64,000 bases of DNA from assembly GCF_030052815.1 (NCBI RefSeq), contig NC_079507.1, positions 58,903,119 through 58,967,118 on the forward strand, in the 5' to 3' direction. Source of the DNA: Hevea brasiliensis (Eukaryota > Streptophyta > Magnoliopsida > Malpighiales > Euphorbiaceae). Positions 45,367 through 58,412 of the stretch are shown one piece after another; the first letter of the stretch is position 1; each line of letters begins with the position of its first letter. A program made the translations under genes and the position numbers. A model generated the notes under the pieces. That model saw only the letters and a program-made list of their open reading frames with translations, was not told where the DNA came from and searched no databases.

Positions 45367-45699
45367 CTAGTTGTGAAGAGGATTTGGACCTGTGTGAACT
45401 ATCCTCTTATCGTCTCCGTATACAGTGTCAGGATCTCCTTCAATATCCACAGGCGAATGAACTTGGCTGCTTTGAGGAGCATGAAACGGTTGTGTCTCCA
45501 AGAACCTTACTTTTCTTGGCAGGGACTTCACTAACTTGCCAGTTTCTTCATGAACAGCATAAAAGAAACCTAACTGCCCAAAAATTAACAGAACCCACAA
45601 GAAGAAGACAATTGCAGCTCTACCTCCTGCAGCATTTCTCCTTCCTCCGGTACTTTCTATATCTCCTTTCTGAAGTGTCATTGCACCCAACTGCGACAT
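45367..45699 (-). CDS. CLE16/17-like signalling peptide precursor
   Basis: Single-exon, 110 residues. The last 12 residues (99-110), RIVHTGPNPLHN, are a CLE dodecapeptide, matching the type of Arabidopsis CLE16 and CLE17 (RxVHTGPNPLHN), with proline, glycine and terminal HN in the expected places. A hydrophobic segment IVFFLWVLLIFGQLGFFYA (about residues 30-48) is the secretion signal, preceded by a long 29-residue N-region. A second Met at residue 7 gives an alternative start. The variable middle is basic then polar, as in other CLE precursors. The precursor would be secreted and cut to the active peptide, which acts through CLV1/BAM-type leucine-rich receptor kinases in meristem or root development. 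The ligand class is seen directly; receptor and tissue are inferred. Confidence 0.92.
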   Translation of the reverse strand: MSQLGAMTLQKGDIESTGGRRNAAGGRAAIVFFLWVLLIFGQLGFFYAVHEETGKLVKSLPRKVRFLETQPFHAPQSSQVHSPVDIEGDPDTVYGDDKRIVHTGPNPLHN

Positions 45700-46744
45700 T
45701 TATCTTCTGCAGCTACCAAATAGCAAAGAGACCACAAGCAGAGCATAAAAACTCCTTCTATACAAGAAGCAGAAAGTTGGGTTTGGATAACTCTGCGAAT
45801 CTCCGTGGAAATTTTCAGAGCAGACTTTGAGTTAGAGAGCAAGAGGGTGATCCTAGAGCCTAGAAAGAAGACCGGGAGAAAGGGGGGTTGGAGACTGAAG
45901 AAAAAAAAGAAGCTTTTGAAATTTGGGTGCTCCTTATCTTATGGGTCTAGGCACATGATATATTTTTTTTATCTGACCCTTGATTCCTGGAACCTTCTTA
46001 TATGTTTCTTATTTCACTCACTGAATCTTTGGACTCTGTACCTTTTACCATCTAACACAGTCTCTCACACCACCTCACCAGACTTCTTGATTTGGGATTT
46101 TTTTTTTCTTTGCTTCTCGGCTTTTTTTTTCTTTACTGTTTTCATTCTTTTATCTATCTATTTCCTTGTTTCCCTCCAACCACAAGAGTTTAGTGAGTGA
46201 TTATTTAGTGCATTTAATATACACATTTAATAGAATGATCTCAAATTTTATGTAAATAAAATAACATAAAATTTATATGTTTTCTTAAAATTTTTCTAAT
46301 TTAAAACAGTTATCTGCTAAACCTATAATCATATTGTATAGAATTTATTTTGGTCATTTCTACTTAAATACAGTTGAAATTTGATTTCAATTTAATTTAA
46401 ATTAAAATATTTTAACAGTTAAAATTAGTATTTTTAAAAATTGAATTGCCAATTTTAATCTAATCCTTAATCATAAATCATACAATAATTCGAAACCTAA
46501 AATTTGACAGTTTAAGGCTTAATAAATTGACTTTTCTTTAAAAAAAATTAAAAAAACAACAACAACAAAAGCAGCCATGGCAGGGTCTACTCTCATGGTG
46601 CTGGATAGGCTGTCGTGGGTCAGTCCGGTATTAATAGCCGCTGTCTCCGGAGTTTTATTCAATTTTATGTACATTTATTTATAGAAATTAAATGCATTGG
46701 TAAACAAACTTTGTGTTTTTCTGATTTCACTTTTAATTTCTGCA

Positions 46745-46794
<50 letters not shown>

Positions 46795-47032
46795 GCACTT
46801 TCATTTTGTTTAATTGCTGAATTATTATCATACTTTTAATACCCATTTTTATTTTTAATAATTACAGTGATAAAAATTGCCCTATCTACATATCTATATA
46901 ATCTCAGTCAAGTCTTCCTAGTAAGCTATGGTCCAATTTCTGCAACTTGTATATATTCCATGTCTACGGTATGACAAACAATTAATCCCCCACAAGCCCA
47001 CTTCCAATATGACTATTCATAAGTAAATGCTA

Positions 47033-47086
<54 letters not shown>

Positions 47087-48981
47087 TTCCCCTAGTTCTG
47101 AAATATTTTTTAAATAATCAAATGGGAAGCGTGTGATGAGCTAATGGCGATGAGATTCGTAGTAGTTGTTAGATGTTGACTAGTTCACTAGTTGGAGGTA
47201 TAATAGAATTAGGAATGCTAAACCATATCATTTATGAGAAGGGCTAATGTGATAGAATTGGGAATGACAGTTGACTAAGCTTACCCACGTACGTTTTTAA
47301 TTTAATTCAATATCATAAAAAAAATATTATTGAATTCCAGATAATATTCAATTAAATATATTATTTAATAATTTATTATTAATTTATATTATAATTTTAA
47401 GCAGTGATAATATTTAGCCATCACACTAACATAAAGAATGAAATCGAAATAGATAATATCATATCATTAAATTAATCACTATACTCGTGGTACTAATATG
47501 ATAATTTATTGCATTCAGATTTGCATCACATGATCTGGTTGGATTGTTATATATACCTTTAAATGATGATCCGATCACATACTAAATCATGTCCCTCTAG
47601 TTTTGGGATGGTTAATACATGCTAGCTATTAATGGGCCAGCCCTTATAATTAATTAACTCTCTTATTATTTCAACTCATGATGTCCCTTGTTTAATTTAA
47701 TGAAAACTTTAATTTAAATTGTAACAAGTTGATAAAATCAATCAATTTTCATTAGTATAAATTCGTAAAAAAGGAGTACAGGTGAAAATTAAAATTTTGA
47801 GCTGCATATATAATTGAGCTTCAAATTGCCTAGCAATGGCAAATATGCTATTTGGTACGAATGCGAAACCCATGAAAAGAAAGATTAGGGATTCCCAACC
47901 GAAACAGTGACCACCGTCCTAACTTAAGGTACAAGAATTTGGTTACTAACAAAAATTAGGCTATTGAACTTGGATCAATCAATGTAGTGGTCCTGGAATA
48001 ATGATAATGTTTGAGTATAGCCTGACCCAGAAACCTCCACCCAATGGTCCTTAAGACAATGATATCCCTAATGTCATTTCTACACAAGTGTGTGTATATA
48101 TATATATTCTTTTTTGCAAAGAAAAGGGAATCACTTGAATATATTATATTTTTTAAAAAGAAAAAAAAAAAAGAGAATTTCTTAAGTGAGTTTGATCTTA
48201 TAATAATAAGCTAATAAAAGCTCACCCGTCAACACAAATTAACAATTTATGCTTAAGTACAGTTAAAAAAAAAAACAAAGCATAAAAGGGCTTGAACTGA
48301 AAATGATTTGGGCCTAATTGGTTGAACCAAACCCAATCAATTGCGGACCACTTTAATACGAAGGCAAAGTTGATGATTTGGGCCTTATCGGATCCATCAA
48401 TCGGTTATAAAAAAAAAAAAATGGAATGGGCTAAAAAACTTAATAGAATTAAATTAAAAGATTAATTAGTATTTATTTAACATCACTTGTAAAAAAAATT
48501 AAAACTGCTTTATTTTAAATATTATTAAAAAAATAATTTAAAATTTTATTAATATTCTAATAATTTTATAATTAAAATTTATTAAATTTAATTTTAAATT
48601 ATTTATTAATATTTTATAATTAATATATTAAAAAATAATTTATTAATTTTAATAATAATATTAAATAATATCTTAATATATTTTTTAAAATATAATTACT
48701 ATTTAATTAGGTTTACATAAATGGATTGATTAATAATAATTTAATTAGTCTTAAAATTTATTTATTAAAAGAATTAATAGGGGTATTAAATAATTTAAAT
48801 AATTAAAAATAAATAATTAAATAATATATTTTTTTAATTATATTAATTAAATAATTAATTTCTTTCAAATATAGATTAAATATTAAATTTTCTTATTCTT
48901 TTACTGCTTACGAAAAAAAAAATCATATTTCATCTCAAGTCAAGTTTCCAACTGAACCCGACAAACAACTTCCTCCTCTTC
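45700..48981. other. Spacer between the CLE and CREST-type genes
   Basis: The first ~300 bp is the 5' side of the CLE gene, with a minus-strand TATATC-type motif near 45958 as a possible TATA box. The rest is very AT-rich, with (AT)n runs at 46749-46792 and 47036-47082. A 35-codon frame at 46577-46684 (MAGSTLMVLDRLSWVSPVLI...) has a strong plant start context (GCAGCCATGG) but no support beyond that. Confidence 0.5.
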
Positions 48982-48990
48982 TATATATAT
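48982..48990 (+). promoter_or_regulatory. TATA box of the CREST-type gene
   Basis: TATATATAT in a pyrimidine-rich context (TTCTATATATATCTGC), about 30 bp before a likely transcription start. A short non-coding first exon ends TTTACAG|GTATCC at 49047. Confidence 0.6.
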
Positions 48991-49014
48991 CTGCACTAGC
49001 CCTCTTAATTTTCT

Positions 49015-52000
49015 GTTCAGCTCAACCCAATTGCTTCATCTTTACAGGTATCCTTCTCTACTTAGCCTATTACATCTATATCTAAGTGCATTTGCATATG
49101 CTTCTACACGTGAATACACTGATTGATGCTCCAAAATGATTGATCTGTTAACCTCTTTTGGTTTAATGTGATGTTTTCAAGACCCTTTAGTCGTTTCTTT
49201 GTCTTTCTTGTGAATTTCATTTGGAAAGTGGAGTTCTTGAAATGAAACCAGCTCGACAAGGGGTTCTCTGTTTGATTTTGGTCTTAAATTTTATTGGGTT
49301 TGCAAGTTTTTACGTGCTTGATTAAATACTGCGTAATTTCTCGAACCAGCTTCTTTTTGTGCCTATATTTTTCAAATAATGGGAAATAAGAGGGGTTTTA
49401 TTAGTTGTTTCTCGTCTTAATTACTTTGCTTTAGAAGGGATTGACCTTATGATATTCTTGCTTTTATTCGTTGATTATAGTGAGCTAATAGTGTTCGATT
49501 GGGTGAATCTCACATTTGTTAGGTTGGAATTGGTTTATAAGTAGTGTAAACCATTCTATCCAACGGTTTACTTCCAAAGATCAATCTTGGCGTGCACTGA
49601 GCTCTACTTTCAGTTTCAGATTTTCTGTTTACTTAGATTTTGTTGGCTTACAATGAGTTAAGGTGTTAGAGTGGGTAATTCCACACTATTCAAATAAGGG
49701 TCTTGGGATTTTCCTTGTGAATGATGGCCTAAGGAAAACTACTCCCATTTTCCTTTTCCCATTTACGCTTTAGCAGTGTAGCTTCTAGCTTTTCAGAAAT
49801 GAGTAAATTCCTTTAAATGGTGGATATTACATTAATTATGGATAGGTATGCAAAATAATGAGAGCTGAAATGAAATTATATTTGATTTCTAAGAATCTCT
49901 AGCGAATATGGTCAACAGAACGGAGGGGAAAGATTCATGTAACTGACTCAATTGGTTTGAGATTAAAGCTTTATTAAGTTTAGTTCAGTTTTATAATACT
50001 TATGCTGCGAAAGACAAAGCATTATTTATCTGTAAAATCTTTAAAAAATAATGAAGGAAGAACTAGTTTCCTAGGTTTTGTACAATGTACTAAGCCTACC
50101 AACAAATTATTTAGAAACTGTGCAGGGTACCACAATTGTCACAGATATTCTCTTAATCTCTTTCTTTGTATATTATGGCACACCAACTAAATCATGTCCT
50201 ATGGGTTGTAGCTGCTCATGTAGCGTGAACAAATTTTTAGCTCAAAATCCAATTTTATATGGTTATATGATCATAAGCATTTTCTGTTTCCTCAAACAAC
50301 TTCAACTTCCTTGCTTCTGTTGGCTCATGTGAATAAATAAACCTAGTTTAAGTCCTTATAGGATACATTTACATGTTCCCTTTATGCATAATAATACTGC
50401 TGTTTTATTTGGTACAGAATTTGCACAGTATATTCACATTTTCCATTTGATGCCAGCAATCTTACTGGCAAACTATATTGTTCAACATTATGAACCCCCA
50501 GAGTACAATAAATCCTAGGAAAGCCCTGGAAGGTGTGCATGGGATCCATGTTGTGCCTCACTCGCCATTTGCTTTGGAAGATATTACTCAACAAGGGGAC
50601 TTCTCTCAATCAAGCTGTGGAAGTCTAGTTAATACAGAAAATCAGCAGCTATTACTGCAGTAAGTGTAAACACTGTCAAATGTCAATCCACATATTACTG
50701 AAATGTTAGATTATCATAAGAATGAATTTAACAACTTATTCCTCATCCCCCAGTTTTTAAGTTTCCATTTATGTTCTCTTTTTACTCTGATAAATATGTT
50801 AAATAGGTAAAACGTTATCAATAATAACTTATTACTTGTGTATTATCCAGGAGAGTGTGGCAACAAAGACCAGGATGTTTGAGGCCCATCGAGTGCGGTA
50901 TTAATGGTGAAGAGAAATGCCTTTTTAGGTTTTACTTATCAATTCAGTTGTTTGTTGTGCTTTCTTATCTCTTTTACTTTCATCAGCTGATTGGAATCTT
51001 ACAGAAAGAGTGGCAAATGTGCTTACGTCACTTCCTTTTATTGCTCTAGGATTCCAGGCTCCAAGGTAATAGTTTTCTTGCCTGACAATGTGAATGTTCT
51101 TGTACTCCTACTACATCTGATTAACTGCTCTACTTTGCATACAGGAAGAACTTGAGTACTAAGTTGTATGCTAGCTCATTAGTTGGTGTTGGAGTTGCCT
51201 CGAGTTTGTATCATTCTTCAAGAGGAAAAATAAGGAAGTACTTGAGATGGTTTGATTATACAATGATAGCCACAGCAACATTAGTGAGTAGTGTAAAATA
51301 ACTTGGTGTTTTTTCGCAATTAAAACTTGCACAAGGTTATCGGTATGTGTGACACTTGAGAATATATGACAAACTTGAACAATGTTTGTAGTTTTATTCT
51401 TCAAAAGGAAAAATCAGGGGAGATGATTTGGTTATACAATGATAGCCACAACGACAGTAGTAAATTATTTAAAATAACTTGGTTTGTATATGATACAACT
51501 CAACTCAACTAAGCCTTTATTCCAAAAATTTGGGGTCGGCTATATGTATTCGCTTTCTCTACTCTAAACGATTTTGGGTTAAATTCTCAGAAATGTGTAA
51601 TGCTTCTAGGTTATGTTGTATTACTCTCCTCCAAGTCAATTTAGGTCTACCCCTTTTTTTCTTTCTATCCTCTAACCTAATGTGCTCTACTTGTCTAACT
51701 AAAGCCTCCGTATGTCTACGCTTCACATGACCAAACCACCTCAATCTCCCTTCTCTCAACTTATCTTCAATTGGCACCAATCCTACCTTTTTTCTAATAC
51801 TCTCATTACGGACTTTATCTAGTCTAGTATGGTCACTCATCCACCTTAACATTCTCATCTCTGCAACTCTTATCTTAGATGCATACGACTCTTTCAGTAC
51901 CCAACACTCACTATCATATAACATAGCCGGTCGTATGGCTGTACGGTAAAATTTTCCTTTCAACTTATTGGGAATCTTACGATCACCTAAAACTCCCGTG

Positions 52001-53147
52001 ACACGTCTCCACTTCAACCATCCGGCTTTAATCCTATGATTAACATCCTCCTCACATCCCCCATCTACCTGAAGGACTGAGCCTGGATATTTAAAGTGAT
52101 TACTTTGGGACAGTACCACTCCATTCAAACTAACTCATTCCCTATCACCAGTTTGGCCTTCACTAAACTGAACTGTTTCTGAAACTAGTGCTTCTTTTGC
52201 TCAAAGCTATTCTCTTCTAACATGCACGGTATATACAATGATTCATTCATCTTTGGCTTTGATTAGTTGTAATTTCTTGAATATTATTTTCATCTTTTAC
52301 CATGTTGAGCCCTCATTTTTTCTTGTTATCATACAATTTTTCACTTCAGTTTCTGGCAGAAGATCACTTTCTAATGGTAAACTGCATCATAAAATATGAT
52401 TCTTAACAGGGAAAATGGTTTTGTCAATGTTGTCATGTTGTTCAGTTTTTGGGCTTTTCCTTTGCCACCACCTCCTTAACTCTTGCCTCAAGCATTTTCA
52501 GTTTCTTGTTCAGAATAAATTGATAACTGAGGTTCTTGTTGCAGTGTTTGTCAAGAGCCCTTAGAAATGAGAACCCTAAGTTGCTGATGGCAGCATCTGC
52601 AGCATTATTGCCTATCCAGCCTTTACTGGTGTCTGCTGTTCACACAGGGATGATGGAGGTTACTGCCTTACTGTTAACTTTGATTTTATTGATTTTCTTT
52701 TAAATTGAGTTTTTTTTTTTCCATTATATATATATCTTTGGTTTTAGTCCTGGAAAATAGTGAAGGAAAATGAAATAACACTCAGGTTATTATTGTTGAA
52801 TAGCTAGTGTTTGTTACAGACGCAATCCTGAATTTCTTCTGAAATATGCATATCTCATTGCTTGTTGAGAATTCATTGACCACTTCTATTTTCCAAACGT
52901 CTGGTATTTGTACAGGAAGCAGGTTAGTCCTTCTGCCAGCATTACCTGATTGTTAATCAGAGAATTCAAGGGTGCATTAGATAAACAGTACCTCAACTTT
53001 ATGGGTATATAATAGTAATGTACCTTAACTTTAATTTGTAACACAAAGTCTCCCTAATCTTTAATTTAAGTAACATAAAATCCTGTGACTTTCAATAGTC
53101 AGTTTTTAGGTTATTTTTTTTGCTATCATAGCACTTGTCAAATTAAA

Positions 53148-53211
<64 letters not shown>

Positions 53212-54004
53212 TCTCTGTTAATTTAACAATTGTCAAAAAAATTTTAAATAAATTAAAAATAATATTTTGTAATTAATTTCTCTATAGTTTCTCCTCCCTG
53301 TTTTCTCTCTATCCATACTCTCGATAATCCAAATTGCACAGATTGAAATTTTAGTAACTCAAACCTATTTATCCAAAGCTACTAATCCTTGAAAATATAT
53401 TTTTTTAATTTGATAAATGTTACATTAGTATAAATAACTTAGAAACCAGCTATTGAATGTCACAAGAGAGTTTTATGTTAAATTAAAAATTAGGGGTTTT
53501 GTGTTATAAATTAAAGTTTAAGTACTTTATTATCACATATTCCTAAGTTGAGTTGTAATTTAGTTGAGAATTCAAAGTGTTATATTCTCAAAACAACTGG
53601 AGTTTCTAAATTGCTGTAGTTAATGTCCCTACCTAGAAAGGCTTGACATGCCAAATGTCAGAATCTGGATGGATATGCCTTTTAGTCATCATTCACCAGG
53701 ATTACTTATGTTTTCTTCCTTTTGTACCCCTGATTGAAAACCATGAATAACCTCAATTTTTTGATGTTGAGGGTGGTTAGTGATTGTATTTTATTAAAAT
53801 TATTCATTTTAGGTGGCATTTGCAAAAAGAGCACTAAAAGATCCAGAGCTAAGGAATGCACATAATCTGCATAAGATGTCATCCTTGTTAGGAGGAGTTC
53901 TTTTCATTGCAGATGATCTGTTTCCTAGTACTCCTTTCATTCATGCTGGTTGGCATCTTGCCGCGGCTGTTGGTGTTGGCACCTGTAACAGGCTTCTTGA
54001 GTAG
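49015..54004 (+). CDS. CREST-superfamily multipass membrane protein (probable membrane hydrolase), seven exons
   Basis: A non-coding exon ends at 49047. Coding exons are 50490-50659, 50851-50906, 50987-51065, 51145-51283, 52545-52658 and 53813-54004, all with GT/AG borders and matching phases, giving 249 residues. The N-terminus (1-80) is soluble. Hydrophobic helices follow, starting ANVLTSLPFIALGF, YASSLVGVGVASSLYH, LLMAASAALLPIQPLL and SSLLGGVLFIADDLF. Residues S121xxxH125, D139 and H230xxxH234 (HAGWH) match the S, D and three-His pattern of the CREST superfamily (alkaline ceramidase, PAQR, Per1, SID-1, TMEM8), thought to bind a metal for lipid amide or ester hydrolysis. The substrate is unknown; the family match is by motif only. 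Introns 5 and 6 hold an RTE fragment and a MITE but leave splice sites intact. The start at 50490 is the first ATG after the 5' exon splice. Confidence 0.85.
51384..51482 (+). repeat. Degenerate tandem copy of the exon 5 / intron 5 border
   Basis: Matches 51205-51304, that is, the last third of exon 5, its donor and the first intron bases, about 180 bp downstream. GGTTATACAATGATAGCCACA is shared nearly exactly with the exon. The copy has small deletions, lacks a good acceptor in front and has GTAGTAAA where the true donor is GTGAGT, so it is probably not used. Confidence 0.8.
51496..52137 (-). mobile_element. RTE-type LINE, 3' fragment, in intron 5
   Basis: On minus this encodes an open 189-codon stretch typical of the end of RTE-clade reverse transcriptases in plants. 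It includes YPGSVLQVDGGCEEDVNHRI, PAMLYDSECW, LRWMSDHTRLDKVRN, EGRLRWFGHVKRR and KRGRPKLTW. The 3' end terminates in a short GAGTT repeat tail (51496-51510), another RTE trait. It is 5'-truncated, opposite in orientation to the host gene, and within the intron. Confidence 0.88.
52970..53565. mobile_element. Mutator-type foldback MITE in intron 6
   Basis: A 596-bp insertion flanked by a perfect 10-bp repeat, GAGAATTCAA (52960-52969, 53566-53575). The two halves are inverted copies over about 100 bp: left TTAACTTTAATTTGTAACAC, right (reverse complement) TTAAACTTTAATTTATAACAC. An (AT)n run (53157-53210) sits near the centre. Its TIR region resembles the MITE at 36270 in wording (CTCAACTT, AACATAAAA), so both may belong to one family. 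Confidence 0.8.
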
Positions 54005-56198
54005 CACGCCTGTATCTCAGGTCATTTTCGTACAGTTCAATTTATCCACAGAGCTGCAGCTTCAACTCACAAACCAAAATGGCTATATATTCATGCTCCA
54101 TGCAGCCATAGTCTGGTACAAAAGGAAGGATTTCCTGTTTGGGTTTAGCTTGTTGCAGTTCAATGATTCCAACCCACATTGGGTTGCCTAATCGATTCTG
54201 TATTCTTCCCTGCATTAGTGAAAAAGGAAAAAAAAAACAGCATTACCTTCAGTAGAACCGTTATACATCCAATCTGAAGGATGTAATATTTTCTGTAGAA
54301 CAGTTTTAGTCTGTAAAACAATTAGAAAGAAACGAATTTATTTTCTTCCTTGCTTTTGGTGAATGGGGTACATATAAATTGTTTCTTGTAAATGGGAGTA
54401 GCACTGTGAAAACTTCATTTGGGAAAAATTCATCGCTAAAGTTGGCATCCTAATTTCTTGGTTTGTGCTTTTTCTTAATTCCCTCAATTAATTCAGTTTT
54501 TCAATTCAATTAATTCAATAAGAAAAAAGGAAACTGAATTGAATTTTGTAAGTTTATAAAATGCTGCCATTCTGATGTTTTTATGTATACACTGAACTAA
54601 ATTACAAAACCTCAAGTCTTAAAAACACCAGCAACATGCAGCCTCCCTCTCCTCCCTCCATTTTCTCTGTCTCGGTCTCTCTCTTGTCATCGCTTTTTCG
54701 ATCCATCATCAGTCATCATCTCACGTCGCTCCTCGCTCCTCATTGCTTGTCGGTCAATTGTCCCCTAGCCATTGCTCACACTTTACAGCTCTCAGAAGTC
54801 AAAATCGAGGCTCCCGGCTTCCTACTCCGGCCTCTAGTTCTCCAATTCATTTTCTTCTTCTTTACAACAAAAATTGGTTTCTTCTTTGCAATATTATCTT
54901 ATTTGTTGTTTTTTTTTTTTGAAAGAAAGAATCTGTTGATGATTGTGGATGGTTAATTTGTTGATTTGTTTAGTATTGTTAAAAACTGAGTGTTGACTGT
55001 TGATTGCCATTGTTAAAAAAATTGCTGTCTTGATCATGTCAGTATTGAGTATTGAATTGCTGTGAACTGAAACCCAATTGCTATGAAAGTGTGGGGAGAG
55101 AATGGCAAAACGGCTGAACAGAATGATCCCTAAAACTGTTGACTTCATGATTGAGATGATTTTGGAAAAGAATAGGAAAAAAAAAATCAGAAAGTCAATC
55201 CAATCAATCAGTACGATTGTACAAATAATGCAGCAATTATACATTTCCAGCTATACATAATTCAACAATAATGACCCATCCACACAGACATACACTTGAC
55301 CATTTTTATTTTTACTGCACTACCAATGATATTGATGATGGCTAAGGTCCTGGACAAAAATATGGGAACTCAAGTCTAATAAAGTGGTATACGTTCATTT
55401 TTTCAATGAATATGTAAATTAAACGTCAAAGTACATTCATAATTATAAAATAAACAATAAAATAACAATAATTCAAAACAATAATAATAAGACTTGAATT
55501 TAATATCTATTCATCTCAAAGCTTCACCTTTGATTAAATTTACCACTAGACGAAAGTACCTCTTGCATGCATTACATTGTTTTATTTGTTGTATTACTTG
55601 GCTTCCTGCTAGAGGGTGAATTCTTTGAAAAAGAAAGTGGTGAATAATTATTAGGGTGGAATGCCAACATTTTACTACTACTTTCATGACAGTCAAACAT
55701 TTACGTAACAGCCCTTCGTACACCTTTGTTTTTTCTATGCTTCGACTTAAGGGCTGATGACGACCTTTCTTTAGCTGTTAACTTTTAGCTATTTTTTTAG
55801 TTAAAATAGCTGGCTTTTTCAAATCTATGAATTTACGTTATGGATTTATTTAATTTTCTCTACTTTTGGTGGAGATGTTGTCCTCTTAATAGAACTTCTA
55901 AACTTAAAAAAAAAGAGTTGTCTCTATGATTTTTGGAAAATCCTTACCTTACTTGGTGGAGCAACATGATTTACAATTAATCACGAATATCAAGGTGAGA
56001 TTATGTGGTGCCATTAATTTGTAGAAAGTAAAAAACCTTTGGATTGATTTACATGACGATCAACACATTTCTCACTGTTTACGGTATCTGTGCATATAAA
56101 GATAGATGAAAAAACAATCTATTTTTTTATTTCCCATATTTTTGTCAAAGTTATTGGATTATTTAATTATATCTAAATGTGAATTAATATTAATCAAT
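54005..56198. other. 3' flank of the CREST-type gene and AT-rich spacer
   Basis: Bases 54005 to about 54420 are presumably the 3' UTR. At 54630-54860 a CT-rich stretch with a 106-codon frame looks like low-complexity sequence. No other gene, repeat edge or RNA was supported. Confidence 0.45.
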
Positions 56199-57464
56199 TG
56201 TTAGACTCAATAATGATATCAAATAATAATTTTAGTAATTAATAATATCTAAATTGATTGGGTTATGTAATTTGGTAAGTTTCTAAGAGGTCTATATATA
56301 TATTCTGATAACCCCATTTAATATTAGATAGAATTCATATAAAATTTAAAGGATGTGAATATTGAGAGTTGTGAATCTATCCTTTTGCTTCTGTTCTTCA
56401 TTGTTCATAGAAAATTATAAATACAAACGTATTTTGAGGTACACATATTATCTAATCATATAATTTATAACGATCTAATTTATTTTTAACAATTGGTATC
56501 AGAGCCTGATTAAAAAAAAATTTATTAATTTTATTATTATATGTTTGAATATTAATCTTAATAAACAGATATTAAAATTGATTTCATGTTTTGATTAACA
56601 GTTATACATATATATATTCAACGCATTGCCATTGTGCAACGCTGGTATATTCAACGCAATGCCAGTGTGTTACGCTCAACACTGCGCAACGCTGGTAATA
56701 TATATATATTGAATTTTTAAAATTCATATAATTTTTAAAATAGTACATAATATATTTGTATAGTAATTATGATTGAATTTTGTAGCTCATATGAAACATG
56801 CATACTGTCACATATAATTAATTTAACAAAAGCCAATAGTATAAAATATTTACAATTATGTTTGGTTATATATTTATTAATTATGGTAATATTGTGTGTT
56901 TATTAATAGTTATTGTTTTTGTTGGATTAATTATGTTCAGGCATATTGAGAACATATTCATGAGCAGTAACATTGTTACTATGTTCATAATATAGTGTCT
57001 ATGAAAATTCTAATTATATTAAACACTTTTATGATTATGAACTCACCTATCGTGGGATTAGTCATAAAATTATTTTGTTAGTTTATTTAAAAATTTATTC
57101 CATGAACTTTAAGAGCTATTTGGATTATATTAATAGTAGATATACCCATCGATATAGCACTATTAATATAATATGTTATTGTTGGTTGTAATATTATTTG
57201 TTAATTGTCTTTAATATTTTTTTAATACCCTATCGGTATAAAAGTGTTAAAGATGTTAGTTTATATATATATATATATAATTGATGAGTTCAATGAGTTT
57301 TCTTGATTTTATTGTAATCCGGGACTCTTAGGCGGGATTTTAATAAATAATAGTTTTGTTTATAATTGCTTTCTTAGTTGGATCTAAAAGGAAACTTTAA
57401 TTTTGTGATTATGTTATATACATAATTCATGTTTCCTCTATTATTTTATTCTAGCTGTCGTTTC

Positions 57465-58412
57465 TATGCAATTATCTGCTGTTAAAATTCTGAATAACTC
57501 CAATTTTGATGACTGGAAAGAGTCTCTGAGCATGCACCTATCAATAGCCAACTGGATTTAGCCTTAAGTGTTGATGCACCTGCTAAACTTACTAATGAAT
57601 CTACCATTGCTGAAAAGACTTATCATGAGAAGTGGCAAAATTCTAATAGGGTTTGTTTAATAGCGATGAAGTATACTATAAATAAGTCTGTAAGACAAGG
57701 CATTCCTGATAAGGAGACTGCTAAGGAATTTCTGTAGGTTGTTGCTGAAAATTTTAAAAAGTTTGACAAAGCTCAAAAGAGTCATTATCTTTCTTTACTA
57801 AAGCACACTCAATATGATGGTGTCAGTGGTGTACGGGAACACATCATGACACTTATAAGTTATTTCAACAAGCTCAAGTCTTTTGATCTTGATTTGGGAG
57901 AAAGTTTTCTGGTCTGGCGCATTCTTGAATCTCTTCCACCCCAATTCAAAATTCTCAAGACTTCTTACAACTCCCAACAAGGGGAGTGGACAGTTGATCA
58001 GTTGATAGCCATTGTGTGCCAAGAAGAGGAATCTATGAGTAAAGGGAATACTCCTTCTGTTAATTATGTTTTTAAAGGGTCTAGTAGCAAGACTAATGGG
58101 AAATTTCAAAAGGACAAGAAGCCTAAAGCTAAATTTGAGAACAAGAATGGTGGTAAGCATGATCATAATTTAATAGTTAAGAAGAAGCCCTTCAAAGGCA
58201 AGTGCAACTATTGCAAGAAGTTTGGCCATAAGTTAGAGGATTGTTTTAAGCTTGAGAAGAAGCATGAGAAGGAAGGTAATAGTCTAGAACTTGCCCCTCT
58301 AACTCTCTTGTATGTTTTGAATCAAATGTTGTTAATGTTTCTTCAAATTCTTGGTGGTTGGATTCTGGTGCTACCATTCATGTTTCAAAATCCTTGTAGG
58401 GGTTCAAAAATG
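57465..58412 (+). pseudogene. copia gag (UBN2) with CCHC knuckle
   Basis: Starts MQLSAVKILNNSNFDDWKES, the typical capsid start. Stops at about 57559 and 57735 interrupt it, after which it is open from 57846. It contains LPPQFKILKTSYN, a lysine-rich stretch, and the zinc knuckle CNYCKKFGHKLEDC (CX2CX4HX4C, about 58203-58244). It then passes into another frame toward the protease. Two stops in the first 100 codons make it inactive. Confidence 0.85.

Noticed and set aside
54636..54956. 106-codon plus-strand frame rich in Ser/Leu/Phe
   Set aside because: CT-rich low-complexity sequence with no recognisable domain and no splice or promoter support.
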